This document shows positions 18,591 through 27,663 of a stretch of 64,000 nt of DNA, piece by piece. The stretch covers positions 1 to 64,000 of the forward strand of contig CALUYW010000011.1 in assembly GCA_944325105.1 (NCBI GenBank), read 5' to 3'. Position 1 is the stretch's first letter. The number at the start of each line of letters is the position of its first letter. The notes below the pieces were generated by a model, which saw only the letters and a program-made list of their open reading frames with translations, ran no database searches and was not told the DNA's origin. Origin of the DNA: Candidatus Gastranaerophilales bacterium (GTDB lineage: Bacteria > Cyanobacteriota > Vampirovibrionia > Gastranaerophilales > Gastranaerophilaceae). A program made the position numbers and the translations under genes.

Positions 18591-19790
18591 TTAGTCATCC
18601 AGAGCATCAACGCCGGGGAGAACTTTTCCTTCTATAAATTCCAAAGATGCTCCGCCGCCTGTTGAAATGTGAGTGAAGTCATCTCCGTTGCAGAATTTTT
18701 TAGCAGCGCTAACCGAGTCGCCACCGCCTACAACAGATACTGCACCTGCTTTTGTTGCTTCAACAATAGCCTTTAGAACAGCTTTTGTACCTTGCGCGAA
18801 TTGAGGATTTTCAAATGCGCCTACAGGGCCGTTCATAAGAATTGTTTTTGATTTTTTAATAACATCTTCAAAAGCTTTTTGAGTTTCCGGGCCGGCATCT
18901 ACGCCTTCAAAACCGTCAGGAATTTCATTTACGGGAACAACTTTATTTGTACCGTTGCCTGAAAAATCATCGGTAACAAGTACATCTGTTGCCATAATGA
19001 GGTTAACACCTTTGTCTTTCGCTTTCTTTTCAATTGCTTTTGCAACTTCCATCTGGTCATCTTCATGGATAGAGTTACCGATTTTGCCGCCGTTAGCTTT
19101 TACAAAAGTATAAGCCATACCGCCGCCAACGATTAAGTTGTCAACTTTATCCAAAAGGTTTTCTAAAACACCGATTTTAGATGAAATTTTTGCACCGCCG
19201 ACAACTGCCGTAAACGGTCTTTGGGGATTGTTTAAAAGTCCGCCAAGAGCGTTTAGTTCTTTTTCCATTAAAAGACCTGCAACAGCGGGTTTTAGAACAT
19301 GAGCAAGTTTAGCTGTTGAAGTGTGTTTTCTGTGAGCTGCGCCAAATGCGTCATTTACATAAAAATCACCTAATTTTGCAAGTTCTTTTGCAAAAGTCAT
19401 ATCGTCGTCTTTTGCTTCTTCTTCTTTGTAGAAACGAATGTTTTCCAAAAGTGCAACCTGACCGTCTTTTAAGTCTTTAAGTTCTTCATCTGCACCTTTG
19501 CCAACGGGTTTAGATATAAATAAAACATCTTCACCAAGAACTTTTGACATATATTTTGCAACGGGAGCAAGAGAAAATTCTTCTTTCCATTCGCCTTTCG
19601 GACGGCCCAAGTGAGCCATAAGAATGATTTTAGCCCCTTTGTCTTTAAGCATTTTAACTGTAGGTAAAATCGCTTTAATTCTTGTGTCATCAGTTACATT
19701 TTTGTTTTCATCCAGAGGAACATTAACATCAACTCTGACAAGAGCGCGTTTACCTTGGACATTTTCTAAATCTTTAATTGATTTTTTCAT
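18591..19790 (-). CDS. pgk: phosphoglycerate kinase
   Basis: This 399-residue glycolytic enzyme converts 1,3-bisphosphoglycerate + ADP to 3-phosphoglycerate + ATP. It shows the PGK signature KRALVRVDVNVPLD near the start, the substrate-binding MAHLGRPKG, the hinge VGGAKISSKIGVL, and the C-terminal nucleotide site GGGDSVSAAKKF. The length is normal. It stands alone, head-to-head with the antiporter gene, and ends at the shared terminator. Confidence 0.98.
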   Translation of the reverse strand: MKKSIKDLENVQGKRALVRVDVNVPLDENKNVTDDTRIKAILPTVKMLKDKGAKIILMAHLGRPKGEWKEEFSLAPVAKYMSKVLGEDVLFISKPVGKGADEELKDLKDGQVALLENIRFYKEEEAKDDDMTFAKELAKLGDFYVNDAFGAAHRKHTSTAKLAHVLKPAVAGLLMEKELNALGGLLNNPQRPFTAVVGGAKISSKIGVLENLLDKVDNLIVGGGMAYTFVKANGGKIGNSIHEDDQMEVAKAIEKKAKDKGVNLIMATDVLVTDDFSGNGTNKVVPVNEIPDGFEGVDAGPETQKAFEDVIKKSKTILMNGPVGAFENPQFAQGTKAVLKAIVEATKAGAVSVVGGGDSVSAAKKFCNGDDFTHISTGGGASLEFIEGKVLPGVDALDD

Positions 19791-19877
19791 AAATTTGTCC
19801 CCTATAATCTTTCTAACGGCTATATTTTATGTCAAAAAAACCATATTTACAAGATTTTGTGTTAAAATTCAAAAGTT

Positions 19878-21185
19878 ATGGAATTAAATCCCGTCATAGT
19901 TTCGGTTATTTTACTTTGCGCGCTCTGCCTTTTGCGCGTAAATGTTCTGCTTGCGCTTATTATTGCTGCAATTTCAGCGGGTCTTTGTGCTCATATGAGT
20001 ATTGATAAAATAATGAATACCTTTATACAAGGCATGGGGGCAAATTCTGAAACTGCACTAAGTTACATTCTTTTGGGTGCTTTTGCCGCCGCTATGACAC
20101 ACACGGGGCTGGCGCAAATTTTGGCTCGAAGAATAGCCCTTTTTATAGGGAACAACAAATACCTTCTGCTGTTTATAATAGGTGTTATTGCCGTTATGTC
20201 GCAGAATTTAATCCCTGTGCATATTGCTTTTATTCCTATTTTAATACCGCCTCTTTTAGGTGTTATGAATAAATTAAAGTTAGACAGAAGAGCGGTAGCG
20301 ACTACCCTTGCTTTTGGTTTAAAAGCTCCATACATTGCTCTGCCTGCTGGTTTTGGGCTTATTTTTCAGGGTTTAATTGCAGATAATATGACCCAATCAG
20401 GCATGCAGGTTTTAAAAACGGATGTTTATAAAAGCACGTGGTTTTTAGGCTTGGCTATGCTAATAGGGCTCTTAATTGCAGTGTTTATAACTTATAGAAA
20501 ACCAAGAGAATACAAAGACATTGACCCGATTTTAGATGAATGTAATGTCTCAAAAAAATCCCTTCGACTTCGCCGCAAGCACTATGTTACTTTACTTGGA
20601 GCGTTTGCAACTCTTGCAGTTCAGCTTATAAGCGGGTCTTTACCTTTAGGTGCACTTGTGGGGTTAGGGATAATATTTGGTGCAAAGGCAGTCAGAAGAA
20701 GGCATATGGATAAGTTAATAAACGAAGGCATAGGGCTTATGGGCTATGTCGCTTTTGTTATGTTAATAGCAGCAGGTTTTGCTCTTGTTCTTAAAGAAAC
20801 AGGCGGGGTCGAGGCGCTTTTGAATATGATTTTGCCCTATATGCAAAATTCAAAGTTGATATCTGTTACCTTAATGCTTTTAGTTGGTTTGCTAATTACC
20901 ATGGGTATAGGTACATCTTTTGGTACAATACCGATTTTAGCGGTTTTATTTATTCCTCTGTGCTCAAAGTTAGGACTTAGCGTACCTGCTTCGGTAATTG
21001 TTCTTGCAGCGTCCGCTGCACTTGGTGACGCAGGCTCTCCAGCTTCTGATACTACTTTAGGGCCAAGTGCGGGTTTAAATGCTGACGGGCAGCACAATCA
21101 TATTCAAGATACCTGTATACCTACGTTTTTACACTTCAATATTGCATTAATTTTGGCTGCAATTTTGGCTGTTTATATTTTTTAG
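19878..21185 (+). CDS. NhaC/YuiF-like Na+/H+ antiporter family protein
   Basis: This 435-residue polytopic membrane protein resembles the COG2056 group (Bacillus YuiF). Signature-like stretches include the half-helix regions QNLIPVHIAFIPILIPPLL, GLKAPYIALPAGFGLIFQGL and ALGDAGSPASDTTLGPSAGL. The group includes proposed sodium/proton antiporters and amino-acid (histidine) exchangers, so the substrate is open. There is no ribosome-binding site. An extended -10 (TG-T-TAAAAT, -10 at 19863-19868) ends 9 nt before the ATG, so the mRNA is probably leaderless. Confidence 0.88.
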   Translation: MELNPVIVSVILLCALCLLRVNVLLALIIAAISAGLCAHMSIDKIMNTFIQGMGANSETALSYILLGAFAAAMTHTGLAQILARRIALFIGNNKYLLLFIIGVIAVMSQNLIPVHIAFIPILIPPLLGVMNKLKLDRRAVATTLAFGLKAPYIALPAGFGLIFQGLIADNMTQSGMQVLKTDVYKSTWFLGLAMLIGLLIAVFITYRKPREYKDIDPILDECNVSKKSLRLRRKHYVTLLGAFATLAVQLISGSLPLGALVGLGIIFGAKAVRRRHMDKLINEGIGLMGYVAFVMLIAAGFALVLKETGGVEALLNMILPYMQNSKLISVTLMLLVGLLITMGIGTSFGTIPILAVLFIPLCSKLGLSVPASVIVLAASAALGDAGSPASDTTLGPSAGLNADGQHNHIQDTCIPTFLHFNIALILAAILAVYIF

Positions 21186-21188
21186 AAG

Positions 21189-21938
21189 TTAATATTTTTT
21201 CCATACAGTGTAATAGTGCATGTCAGTTCCACTATGTTCGGGTGCGTATTCAATGTTTTTAAACCCTTGAGATTGCAGTGTTCTGTCAAGCATAGCGGCA
21301 TGGCGGTCGTATGTTCCTATAACAAGCAGTGAATTTTCATTCATTTTTTCTTTTAATCTTTTAATAAGTTTTATCCTGTCGTTAAATCTCAGATATGGCC
21401 AAAAATTTCTGCACAAAAAAACATTGTCTCCGTATTTTGCCTCTTCAACCGTGCTTATAGCGTCAGATATGCTGAAATTTACATCTTTTTTAATGTTTTT
21501 TTTCGGTTTTATAAAATTTGGCCCGTCATTTTCAAAATAATTATATAATCTGCCTCCGGTATTTCTTATCAAAGCACTTCTTTCACCTATGGTTACAGGA
21601 TAAACACCATTCTCTACGGTTTTTATTATCTCGCTGTCATAGTCAGATGCCATAATGGGTAGAAATTTTGCAGGGTTTGCGGATTTTAATCTGAGTATTG
21701 TTGCCAAAGAGTAAGGTTCCGAGCCGTCAGAGCAACCTATTGAATATACGTCAACTTTTTTTGAGTTTTTAAAATTCTCATCCATATAAGCCGCAAGGTC
21801 GTCCCATACTAAATCGCTCCTGAAAAACCAAGTTGTATTTCTGTGTATTACTTTGTTATCCAGACCTCTTACTTCTCTGGTGTTTGCTCCAAATGGGATT
21901 TTTGATGTATATGAAATACAGGGAATGTTTAAATTCAT
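21189..21938 (-). CDS. CheR-like SAM-dependent methyltransferase
   Basis: This 249-residue protein has the CheR core: the TTWFFRSD segment (CheR TTFFRE-type), SAM motif I SIGCSDGSEPYSLA, the acidic ASDYD, and FLCRNFWPYLRFNDR, equivalent to the CheR F-CRNV-IYF block. The N-terminal helical docking domain is missing or reduced. CheR normally methylates chemoreceptor glutamates. No chemoreceptor, CheA or CheW is in the window, so a chemotaxis role is unproven, although flagellar genes occur 3 kb away. It converges on the antiporter gene with 3 bp between them. Confidence 0.85.
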   Translation of the reverse strand: MNLNIPCISYTSKIPFGANTREVRGLDNKVIHRNTTWFFRSDLVWDDLAAYMDENFKNSKKVDVYSIGCSDGSEPYSLATILRLKSANPAKFLPIMASDYDSEIIKTVENGVYPVTIGERSALIRNTGGRLYNYFENDGPNFIKPKKNIKKDVNFSISDAISTVEEAKYGDNVFLCRNFWPYLRFNDRIKLIKRLKEKMNENSLLVIGTYDRHAAMLDRTLQSQGFKNIEYAPEHSGTDMHYYTVWKKY

Positions 21939-22020
21939 ATTTTTTTTAAAACAAAACTTTTAAAAAATTGCTATGCTTAGAGTATAATTATTGTAAATAA
22001 AATTACGGAAGGGATAAATT

Positions 22021-23256
22021 ATGTCAGAAACAACTTTTAAAAACACGACAGTTAAGCTGAGTGATTTAAACTTTGAAAAATACTCGGCTCTTGCAGCTGA
22101 TGCTGTATGCGATATTAAATCTCGTGCCGGTAAAAAGGGGCAGTTCTTAAACTGGATTGGTTTTTTACCTGAAAATCAAATCAAAAATATTGACACACTT
22201 TTTGATATGGCAAAAAAAGCCCGTGCTGACAAGTACACAGACATTGCAGTTTTAGGTATAGGCGGTTCTCGTCATACTACGGAATCTTTGGTTAAAATGC
22301 TTGGAATCGATGCGCACGCTCATTTTTATTCATCAGTAGACCCTCTAAGCTTTGAGCGTTTTTCAAAAACTTTAGATTTAGACAAAACTCAGTTCCTTGT
22401 AGTTTCTAAATCAGGCGGAACTTTAGAAACAACGGTAGCGTATGAAAGCGCTAAAAAGTTAATGCAAGATTATCTTAAAAAAGAAGATGTATCAGAAAGA
22501 TTTATTGCAATGACTGACGCTTCAAGCGAAAAAAGCGCTCTAAGACGCCTTGTTGATAAAAAAGAACTTTCAATGAGCGGCTATGTTCACGATGATGTAG
22601 GCGGAAGATTTTCCGTATTTGATGATGCAACAATCTTTACTCTTGCATTTTTAGGCGTTCAAAAACAAGATGTAATTGATATGCTAAATTCTTCTCTTGA
22701 AGCTCAAAAAGAATTTATGGGCAAAAATATAGAAGAAAATGACGCCTTAAGGCTTGCTATTTTCAATGTTGAAGCAAGAAAAAACGGTAAAACAAAACAC
22801 TTTGTTGAATACTTTGGCGATGCATTTATGGGCACAACATTGTGGGAAAAACAACTTAAAAATGAATCTCTAAAAGCAAGAATTTCAACTGATACAAACG
22901 TAGGCCCCGGATATCTTCACTACAACGCTGAGGCTGATTTGGATGAAAACAACAAAGATTCATTCTTTACTTTTGTATATGTTAAACCTGAAGATAAAGT
23001 CTTTAGTGCAGTTATCGAAGGTGTTGTTAAAGCTTATTCTTCTCAACACCCTGTATCTCAAATTGTTTTAAATGACTTATCTTTCAAGACTCTTGGAAGA
23101 TTTATCGAGCTTAAACACTTTGAAACTCTATACACGGGTAACATTTTAAGACGTATGGAAGATAATGTTACGCCGTCTGACGAGGCTATGGCTGAAGTTC
23201 TTCAACCGAATGTTGAAAAATACAAAAAAGAAGTAAAAGCCGCAATGGCAAAATAA
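22021..23256 (+). CDS. pgi: glucose-6-phosphate isomerase
   Basis: This 411-residue protein matches the shorter bacterial Pgi type: the SIS-fold substrate site LGIGGSRHTTESL, phosphate-binding VSKSGGTLETT, and the catalytic-region segments GGRFSVFDDATI and HPVSQIVLNDLSF. It interconverts glucose-6-P and fructose-6-P in the cytoplasm, linking the GH13 and GlgX sugar supply to glycolysis. Good spacing from GGAAGGG precedes the ATG, and a terminator follows. Confidence 0.93.
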   Translation: MSETTFKNTTVKLSDLNFEKYSALAADAVCDIKSRAGKKGQFLNWIGFLPENQIKNIDTLFDMAKKARADKYTDIAVLGIGGSRHTTESLVKMLGIDAHAHFYSSVDPLSFERFSKTLDLDKTQFLVVSKSGGTLETTVAYESAKKLMQDYLKKEDVSERFIAMTDASSEKSALRRLVDKKELSMSGYVHDDVGGRFSVFDDATIFTLAFLGVQKQDVIDMLNSSLEAQKEFMGKNIEENDALRLAIFNVEARKNGKTKHFVEYFGDAFMGTTLWEKQLKNESLKARISTDTNVGPGYLHYNAEADLDENNKDSFFTFVYVKPEDKVFSAVIEGVVKAYSSQHPVSQIVLNDLSFKTLGRFIELKHFETLYTGNILRRMEDNVTPSDEAMAEVLQPNVEKYKKEVKAAMAK

Positions 23257-23261
23257 ATATA

Positions 23262-23287
23262 AAGCCCGAGAGAAATTTCGGGTTTTT
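23262..23287. terminator. terminator after pgi
   Basis: AAGCCCGA (23262-23269) pairs with TCGGGTTT (23278-23285, one G-U), followed by further T. It sits between convergent pgi and gmhA. Confidence 0.7.
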
Positions 23288-23293
23288 ATTATA

Positions 23294-23869
23294 TTATCTG
23301 TATCCTCTTTCTACTTCAAGACAAATGAGATGTTCTATCATCCCATGGGCTTCTTGAATTAACGGTGTATCGTTTGATGGGACGCATATCGGGATATCCG
23401 CTTTTTGCAGATAAGCGGTACCGAGCATTTCACTTGTCAGGAAAATTACCTGCATGCGTTTTTGTTTGGCGGTGTCAATGGCGTTTAATATGTTTCTTGA
23501 GTTGCCGCTTGTAGATATTGCAATAAATACATCCTGTTCGTTGCCAAGCGCTTCGATTTGTCTTGAGAATATATGTTCAAAGTTAAAATCATTTGCAACA
23601 GCTGTTAAGACACAACTGTCCGCGCTGAGTGCTATAGCGGGAAGTGCCTTTCTTGCAATGTAGAACTTTGCACAAAATTCAGTTGCCATGTGCATAGCAT
23701 CAGCCGCTGAGCCTCCGTTGCCGGCGATTAGAATTTTGCCTTTTCTCCTTAGTGAAGATATTACAATCTGGCTTGCCTGATAAATTTTCATAAGCAATCT
23801 GTCGTTGTTTAAGATTGCAGTTTTTACATCGATTGAATGTCCGATGTAGTGCTTAATATCTTCCAGCAA
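23294..23869 (-). CDS. gmhA: phosphoheptose isomerase
   Basis: This 191-residue SIS-domain protein has the GmhA signatures AGNGGSAADAMHMATEF, ISTSGNSRNIL and the C-terminal QEAHGMIEHLICLEVE. It converts sedoheptulose-7-P to D-glycero-D-manno-heptose-7-P, the first step of LPS-core or S-layer heptose synthesis, which supports a Gram-negative-type envelope. The start appears to be TTG (23867-23869), 5 nt after GAGGTG. No other heptose gene is adjacent. Confidence 0.93.
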   Translation of the reverse strand: MLEDIKHYIGHSIDVKTAILNNDRLLMKIYQASQIVISSLRRKGKILIAGNGGSAADAMHMATEFCAKFYIARKALPAIALSADSCVLTAVANDFNFEHIFSRQIEALGNEQDVFIAISTSGNSRNILNAIDTAKQKRMQVIFLTSEMLGTAYLQKADIPICVPSNDTPLIQEAHGMIEHLICLEVERGYR

Positions 23870-23956
23870 TTTAACACCTCAAAATCTGCTACATTATTAA
23901 TAATAACATTTTTTACGGGTTTTTCAATGCAACGATTTATGTATATTTTCAAATGC

Positions 23957-23999
23957 TTGACAAAATAATAAATATGGTATAAACTGATAATTGTTATCA
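23957..23999 (+). promoter_or_regulatory. perR promoter with PerR/Fur-type operator
   Basis: TTGACA (23957-23962), a 15-bp spacer and an extended -10 (TG at 23975-23976, TATAAA at 23978-23983) form the promoter. Immediately downstream is a 15-bp palindrome, TGATAATTGTTATCA (23985-23999), of the 7-1-7 Fur/PerR type covering the expected transcription start. A bound repressor would block this promoter, which suggests autoregulation of the perR-rubrerythrin operon. Confidence 0.8.
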
Positions 24000-24028
24000 T
24001 ATTTTATAGAAACGCAAGAAAGACAGGC

Positions 24029-24412
24029 ATGAATTACTCCAGACAGAGAGAACAAATATATGAAGCCTTGGCTAATAATGTTGTACACCCATCTGCAGAG
24101 TATATTTATGACATATTAAAACAGGCAAATAGTAATATATCCCTTGCCACAGTTTATAGAAACCTTAACAAAATGGCACTAAACGGCAGGATTAAAAAAA
24201 TACGCGGGCTTGAGGATAGAGCGCACTTTGACCACAATACTTTTGAACATTACCACTTTATATGCAGAAAATGCGGTAGAATATATGACATACCTTGCGA
24301 GATTGCTCCTGAGATTATTAGTAAAACGGAAAAATCTACAGGGTTTAAAATCGAAAGTCATGATATAGTTTTTAGCGGCATATGCCGAGAATGTAGCGAA
24401 AATGAAAGGTAG
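24029..24412 (+). CDS. perR: PerR-type peroxide-sensing Fur-family repressor
   Basis: This 127-residue Fur-family regulator has a winged helix (SLATVYRNLNKM) and two CxxC pairs for structural zinc (Cys79/82 and Cys119/122). By spacing, all five regulatory metal ligands of Bacillus PerR are present: His20, Asp68, His74, His76 and Asp87. Asp87 fits PerR rather than Fur. PerR senses peroxide by metal-catalysed oxidation of its histidines. It is 6 bp upstream of a rubrerythrin gene, behind a promoter with a palindromic operator, the expected layout for a peroxide-response operon in an anaerobe. Confidence 0.9.
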   Translation: MNYSRQREQIYEALANNVVHPSAEYIYDILKQANSNISLATVYRNLNKMALNGRIKKIRGLEDRAHFDHNTFEHYHFICRKCGRIYDIPCEIAPEIISKTEKSTGFKIESHDIVFSGICRECSENER

Positions 24413-24418
24413 AAAAAG

Positions 24419-24961
24419 ATGAAAAAATTTGTATGTACCGTTTGCGGATGGTCTATTGAAGCTGATAAACAACCCGAAAAATGCCCTCTTTGCGGCGCAA
24501 CAACTTTTAATGTTGTAGGCGAAGGGTCTGATAAAGTATATGCTTGCGAACACACTATAGCATCAACTGAGGGACTTGACCCTATGGTAGTTGAAGGCTT
24601 GAAAGCTAACTTTGCAGGTGAATGTACCGAAGTTGGTATGTATCTTGCTATGAGCCGCCAAGCTGAGCGCGAAGGATATCCTGAAGTTGCTGAAGCATTC
24701 AAAAGATACGCATTTGAAGAAGCTGAACACGCTGCTAAATTTGCCGAATTATTGGGTGAAGTTGTTACTTCTTCAACTAAGAAAAACCTTGAAATGAGAG
24801 CTGACGCTGAACATGGTGCATGCCAAGGTAAACTTGATATTGCAAAAAGAGCAAAAGAACTCGGCTATGATGCAATTCATGATACAGTTCATGAAATGGC
24901 TAAAGACGAAGCTCGTCACGGCAGAGGTTTTGACGGTTTGTTGAAAAGATATTTTTCATAA
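24419..24961 (+). CDS. rubredoxin-rubrerythrin fusion peroxidase (reverse rubrerythrin)
   Basis: This 180-residue protein starts with a rubredoxin-like iron site (Cys6, Cys9, Cys22, Cys25) and continues with a rubrerythrin diiron four-helix domain ([46 protein letters not shown]). In this reverse order it belongs with NADH-dependent peroxide reductases of anaerobes. It reduces H2O2 to water and is predicted to be induced when PerR is inactivated. A strong terminator follows. Confidence 0.93.
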   Translation: MKKFVCTVCGWSIEADKQPEKCPLCGATTFNVVGEGSDKVYACEHTIASTEGLDPMVVEGLKANFAGECTEVGMYLAMSRQAEREGYPEVAEAFKRYAFEEAEHAAKFAELLGEVVTSSTKKNLEMRADAEHGACQGKLDIAKRAKELGYDAIHDTVHEMAKDEARHGRGFDGLLKRYFS

Positions 24962-24978
24962 ACTATCAATAAAAAATT

Positions 24979-25005
24979 ACCGCCCTTTTAAAGGGCGGTT
25001 TTTTT
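24979..25005. terminator. bidirectional terminator between rubrerythrin and fliN
   Basis: ACCGCCC (24979-24985) pairs with GGGCGGT (24993-24999), followed by TTTTTT. An A run on the other side lets it also end the leftward fliN transcript. Confidence 0.9.
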
Positions 25006-25501
25006 ATACATTGTGCAAATTTTGTTGTGAAACATTTGTAACGCGAAGCCCGAATTTGTCCTCTATAACAATTACTTCGCCATATGCTATAAACTTTCCG
25101 TTTGCGTATAGTTCAACCTGCTCCCCTGCAACTTTGTTAAGCTCAACTATTGAGCCTTTATTCAAATCAAGAATTTTTTTAACAGAAGAGCGCGCTCTGC
25201 CAAGTTCAACCGTTATATGCATTTTTACATCCTGCATAATGTCAAGGTTTGCCTTAGGGTCGTCACTTAGGTGGTCTTCATTGTCTTCAAAAGAAACAAA
25301 CTCCACGGGAGAAACGGTAACAAGGTCAATATTGTCCTTTGACTGTTTTTGTTTACGCTCGGTTTTTACGGGTTCATAACTCAGTTCTTCTTTTTCTTCC
25401 TGAGGTTCAACGGTCTTAACCTGCTCAACATCGGTTAGTCGGACGTCTTTTAAGGGTTCAATATTGCTTTCTAATTCGCTATTTTTTATCTCTTCTTCCA
25501 T
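25004..25501 (-). CDS. fliN: flagellar motor switch protein FliN
   Basis: This 165-residue protein ends in a SpoA/FliN domain (about 90-160: DVKMHITVELGRARSSVKKIL, GSIVELNKVAGEQVELYANG, YGEVIVIEDKFGLRVTNV). The first 80 residues are acidic and probably disordered. FliN forms the lower C-ring that switches motor direction. It is last in the leftward run motA-motB-fliL-fliN, and its stop overlaps the T tract of the shared terminator. Confidence 0.9.
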   Translation of the reverse strand: MEEEIKNSELESNIEPLKDVRLTDVEQVKTVEPQEEKEELSYEPVKTERKQKQSKDNIDLVTVSPVEFVSFEDNEDHLSDDPKANLDIMQDVKMHITVELGRARSSVKKILDLNKGSIVELNKVAGEQVELYANGKFIAYGEVIVIEDKFGLRVTNVSQQNLHNV

Positions 25502-25509
25502 ACTTTTCC

Positions 25510-26130
25510 CTATTGGATAATAAATTGGCCGAAGCTTACTCTCAATACTTCTCTTTGACCGTTAAACACGGTGTTTACCATTTCTTTAATTTCTTCTTTA
25601 GCGAGTTCTTTGCCTGTTGCGCTCGAGAGCTCGTCGGATGTTTTATTTGACATAACGGAAATTATCGCATCTCTTACGGCGGGCTTGTATTGCTCCATTT
25701 CAGCAGCAATAGATTCCATAGGGTTAGCAGGAGCTGCCCCATGGCCGCCGGAGGCTTTTTGAGGAGTGCTTAGGAGTTCAATTTCTTCGGGAGTTTTTGA
25801 TAATTCCATAGCAACATTAACTTTTAAATATCTTCTTGGAGTAATGTCGGCAAGGTTCAATATAAAGTCACCTAAATCAAGCAAAATGCCTCGCTCGTCT
25901 TGCATTTGTTCGGTCTCTTCGATTTGTTCATCAGCACTGTGGAAAGCCGAGATTTTATTTGTAATCATTGTATCAAATAGAGAATACATAATAACCATAA
26001 ATATCGCAAGAATTACTATGGTGACAACAGTATTTGCAACAATCATAACATTTGTGTTTATGTTGCCAAGTTGTTTTTTTGTATTTTCCTCTTTTGGTTT
26101 TGCATCTTTTGCCTGTATTGGTTTTGACAT
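25510..26130 (-). CDS. fliL: flagellar basal-body-associated protein FliL
   Basis: This 206-residue protein has one N-terminal membrane helix (about 29-50) and a periplasmic domain with FliL features: GDFILNLADITPRRYLKVNVAMEL and a C-terminal VLRVSFGQFIIQ. The Gly/Ala/Pro-rich insert near 125-140 is longer than usual. FliL surrounds the stator units and supports motor torque. It lies between motB (12-bp gap) and fliN (8-bp gap). Confidence 0.88.
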   Translation of the reverse strand: MSKPIQAKDAKPKEENTKKQLGNINTNVMIVANTVVTIVILAIFMVIMYSLFDTMITNKISAFHSADEQIEETEQMQDERGILLDLGDFILNLADITPRRYLKVNVAMELSKTPEEIELLSTPQKASGGHGAAPANPMESIAAEMEQYKPAVRDAIISVMSNKTSDELSSATGKELAKEEIKEMVNTVFNGQREVLRVSFGQFIIQ

Positions 26131-26142
26131 ATTCTAACTCCG

Positions 26143-26856
26143 TTAATTAACAATTACTATATCTACTCTTCTGTTTTTTGCTCTGCCCTCAACTGTGTTA
26201 TTGTCGGCAACGGGTTTGTTGTCAGCATAGCCTGAGGCGCTCAGACGGTCTTTTTCAATACCTGAATTTATAAGATAGCTTACAATATTTGTGGCTCTTG
26301 CTGTTGATAATTCCCAGTTTGAAGAATACCTGCCGCCTAAAATCGGCATATTATCGCTATGACCCTCTACTATTATATTTTTATCACTTTTTTTAAGTTC
26401 ACTTGCCACAGCGTCCAGCGTTCTTCTGGAACTTGCTTTTATTATAGCAGAACCCTCATCAAAAAGCACCCCATCGCACAAACGTATTGTGGTTTTTGTA
26501 TCTTCTTTGATAATTTGTGCTTTGCTCGTATCGTTAAGACCCTTATTTATATTTTGTGCCATTTTTTCAAATTCTATAACTTTAATTTCTTTAGAATCTG
26601 ACGGATTTTGAACCCCGTCAAGCAGATGGTTTGGGCCTGTTTGGGGTGATGTTTTTTCATATTTTTGTTCGGGGTTTTTTGCAAGGGCTTCGTTTTTGAT
26701 GTCTAAATTAGAGCTAATCCATAAAACCATAAATATCGCAAGCAATACGGTTACAAAATCCGCATAAGAAACGACCCAGCGGTTCAGGTGATTTTTTTTC
26801 TCGCTTGTATTTGTTTTTTTATAGAGGTTTTTGTATTTTTCGTACAGATTGTCCAT
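26143..26856 (-). CDS. motB: flagellar stator protein MotB
   Basis: This 237-residue protein has a cytoplasmic basic N-terminus, one membrane helix with the proton-carrying aspartate Asp33 in VVSYADFVTVLLAIF, and a C-terminal OmpA-like peptidoglycan-binding domain (VEGHSDNMP, NWELSTARATNIVSYLI, RAKNRRVDIVIV). With MotA it forms the ion-driven stator. It starts 3 bp after motA. Confidence 0.95.
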   Translation of the reverse strand: MDNLYEKYKNLYKKTNTSEKKNHLNRWVVSYADFVTVLLAIFMVLWISSNLDIKNEALAKNPEQKYEKTSPQTGPNHLLDGVQNPSDSKEIKVIEFEKMAQNINKGLNDTSKAQIIKEDTKTTIRLCDGVLFDEGSAIIKASSRRTLDAVASELKKSDKNIIVEGHSDNMPILGGRYSSNWELSTARATNIVSYLINSGIEKDRLSASGYADNKPVADNNTVEGRAKNRRVDIVIVN

Positions 26857-26859
26857 AGT

Positions 26860-27663
26860 TTATGCTGCAAAGGGTATTACCTTGCCTTTTCTTGATATTT
26901 CATTTTCTCTTAAAATTCTATCCAGCTTTTCGCCTATTACAATTGAGCTTTGCATATTTGCTATGTCAATTATGCCTGATATTATTATCTCTTGCTCAAA
27001 TAACTTTTCATTAAGATTGTTTTTCAGCTTTTTTGCAATAGGCAGAAAAACTAAATTTGCAACGCCCACACCGTATATGGTTGCAATAAAAGCCGTTGCT
27101 ATGCCCGATAACAGTGCTTGAGGGTTGGTGTTTACCGTACTTATTTGGATAAGACCGATAATAGCTCCTAGCATACCAAAAGTAGGTGCATATCCGCCAA
27201 GTTCTTCAAATATTTCCACATTTTTAAAATCGTTTTTATTTTCATAAAAGCTCATCATACGAAGATTTTCTTCAAGCGCTTTTATATCTGTTTCCTCCAG
27301 TGCCGTTTTTAAAGCATTATACAAAAAAGGATTTCTTATGTACTCGCTATATTCTCTAAGTGCTAAAATGCCTTTTGCGCGGGATATTTTAGCCATTTCA
27401 ACAAGCTCGTCCGCTATATAGAGAAGTTCATGATTATTTTTTGCTATAAAAAGTGATTTTAGCGAACAAAAAGCCTTTATTATTTCTTTTGTAGAAAAAG
27501 CTATGCAACCTGCGCAAAGTGTTCCGCCAAGGACTATTAAAAGCGCATGGGGCGCAACAAGCGCGCTTATTGATTTTGTTTTTATAATAACGGGGGCAAA
27601 AATAGCAAGCATCCCTAAAATCATAACAAATATTATTTCCGGTTTAATTTTAGAGGTATTCAT
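26860..27663 (-). CDS. motA: flagellar stator protein MotA
   Basis: This 267-residue protein has four membrane segments, the large cytoplasmic loop between helices 2 and 3, and the conserved helix-3/4 region (YAPTFGMLGAIIGLIQ, ALLSGIATAFIATIYGVGVANLVFLPIAKKL). It forms the stator ring around the MotB dimer. Its start overlaps the upstream unknown gene by 14 bp, so that gene is probably co-expressed with the motor. Confidence 0.95.
   Translation of the reverse strand: MNTSKIKPEIIFVMILGMLAIFAPVIIKTKSISALVAPHALLIVLGGTLCAGCIAFSTKEIIKAFCSLKSLFIAKNNHELLYIADELVEMAKISRAKGILALREYSEYIRNPFLYNALKTALEETDIKALEENLRMMSFYENKNDFKNVEIFEELGGYAPTFGMLGAIIGLIQISTVNTNPQALLSGIATAFIATIYGVGVANLVFLPIAKKLKNNLNEKLFEQEIIISGIIDIANMQSSIVIGEKLDRILRENEISRKGKVIPFAA

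Noticed and set aside
21189-21938. Chemotaxis operon membership for the CheR-like gene
   Set aside because: No chemoreceptor, CheA, CheW or CheB gene is nearby, so only the enzyme family is claimed.
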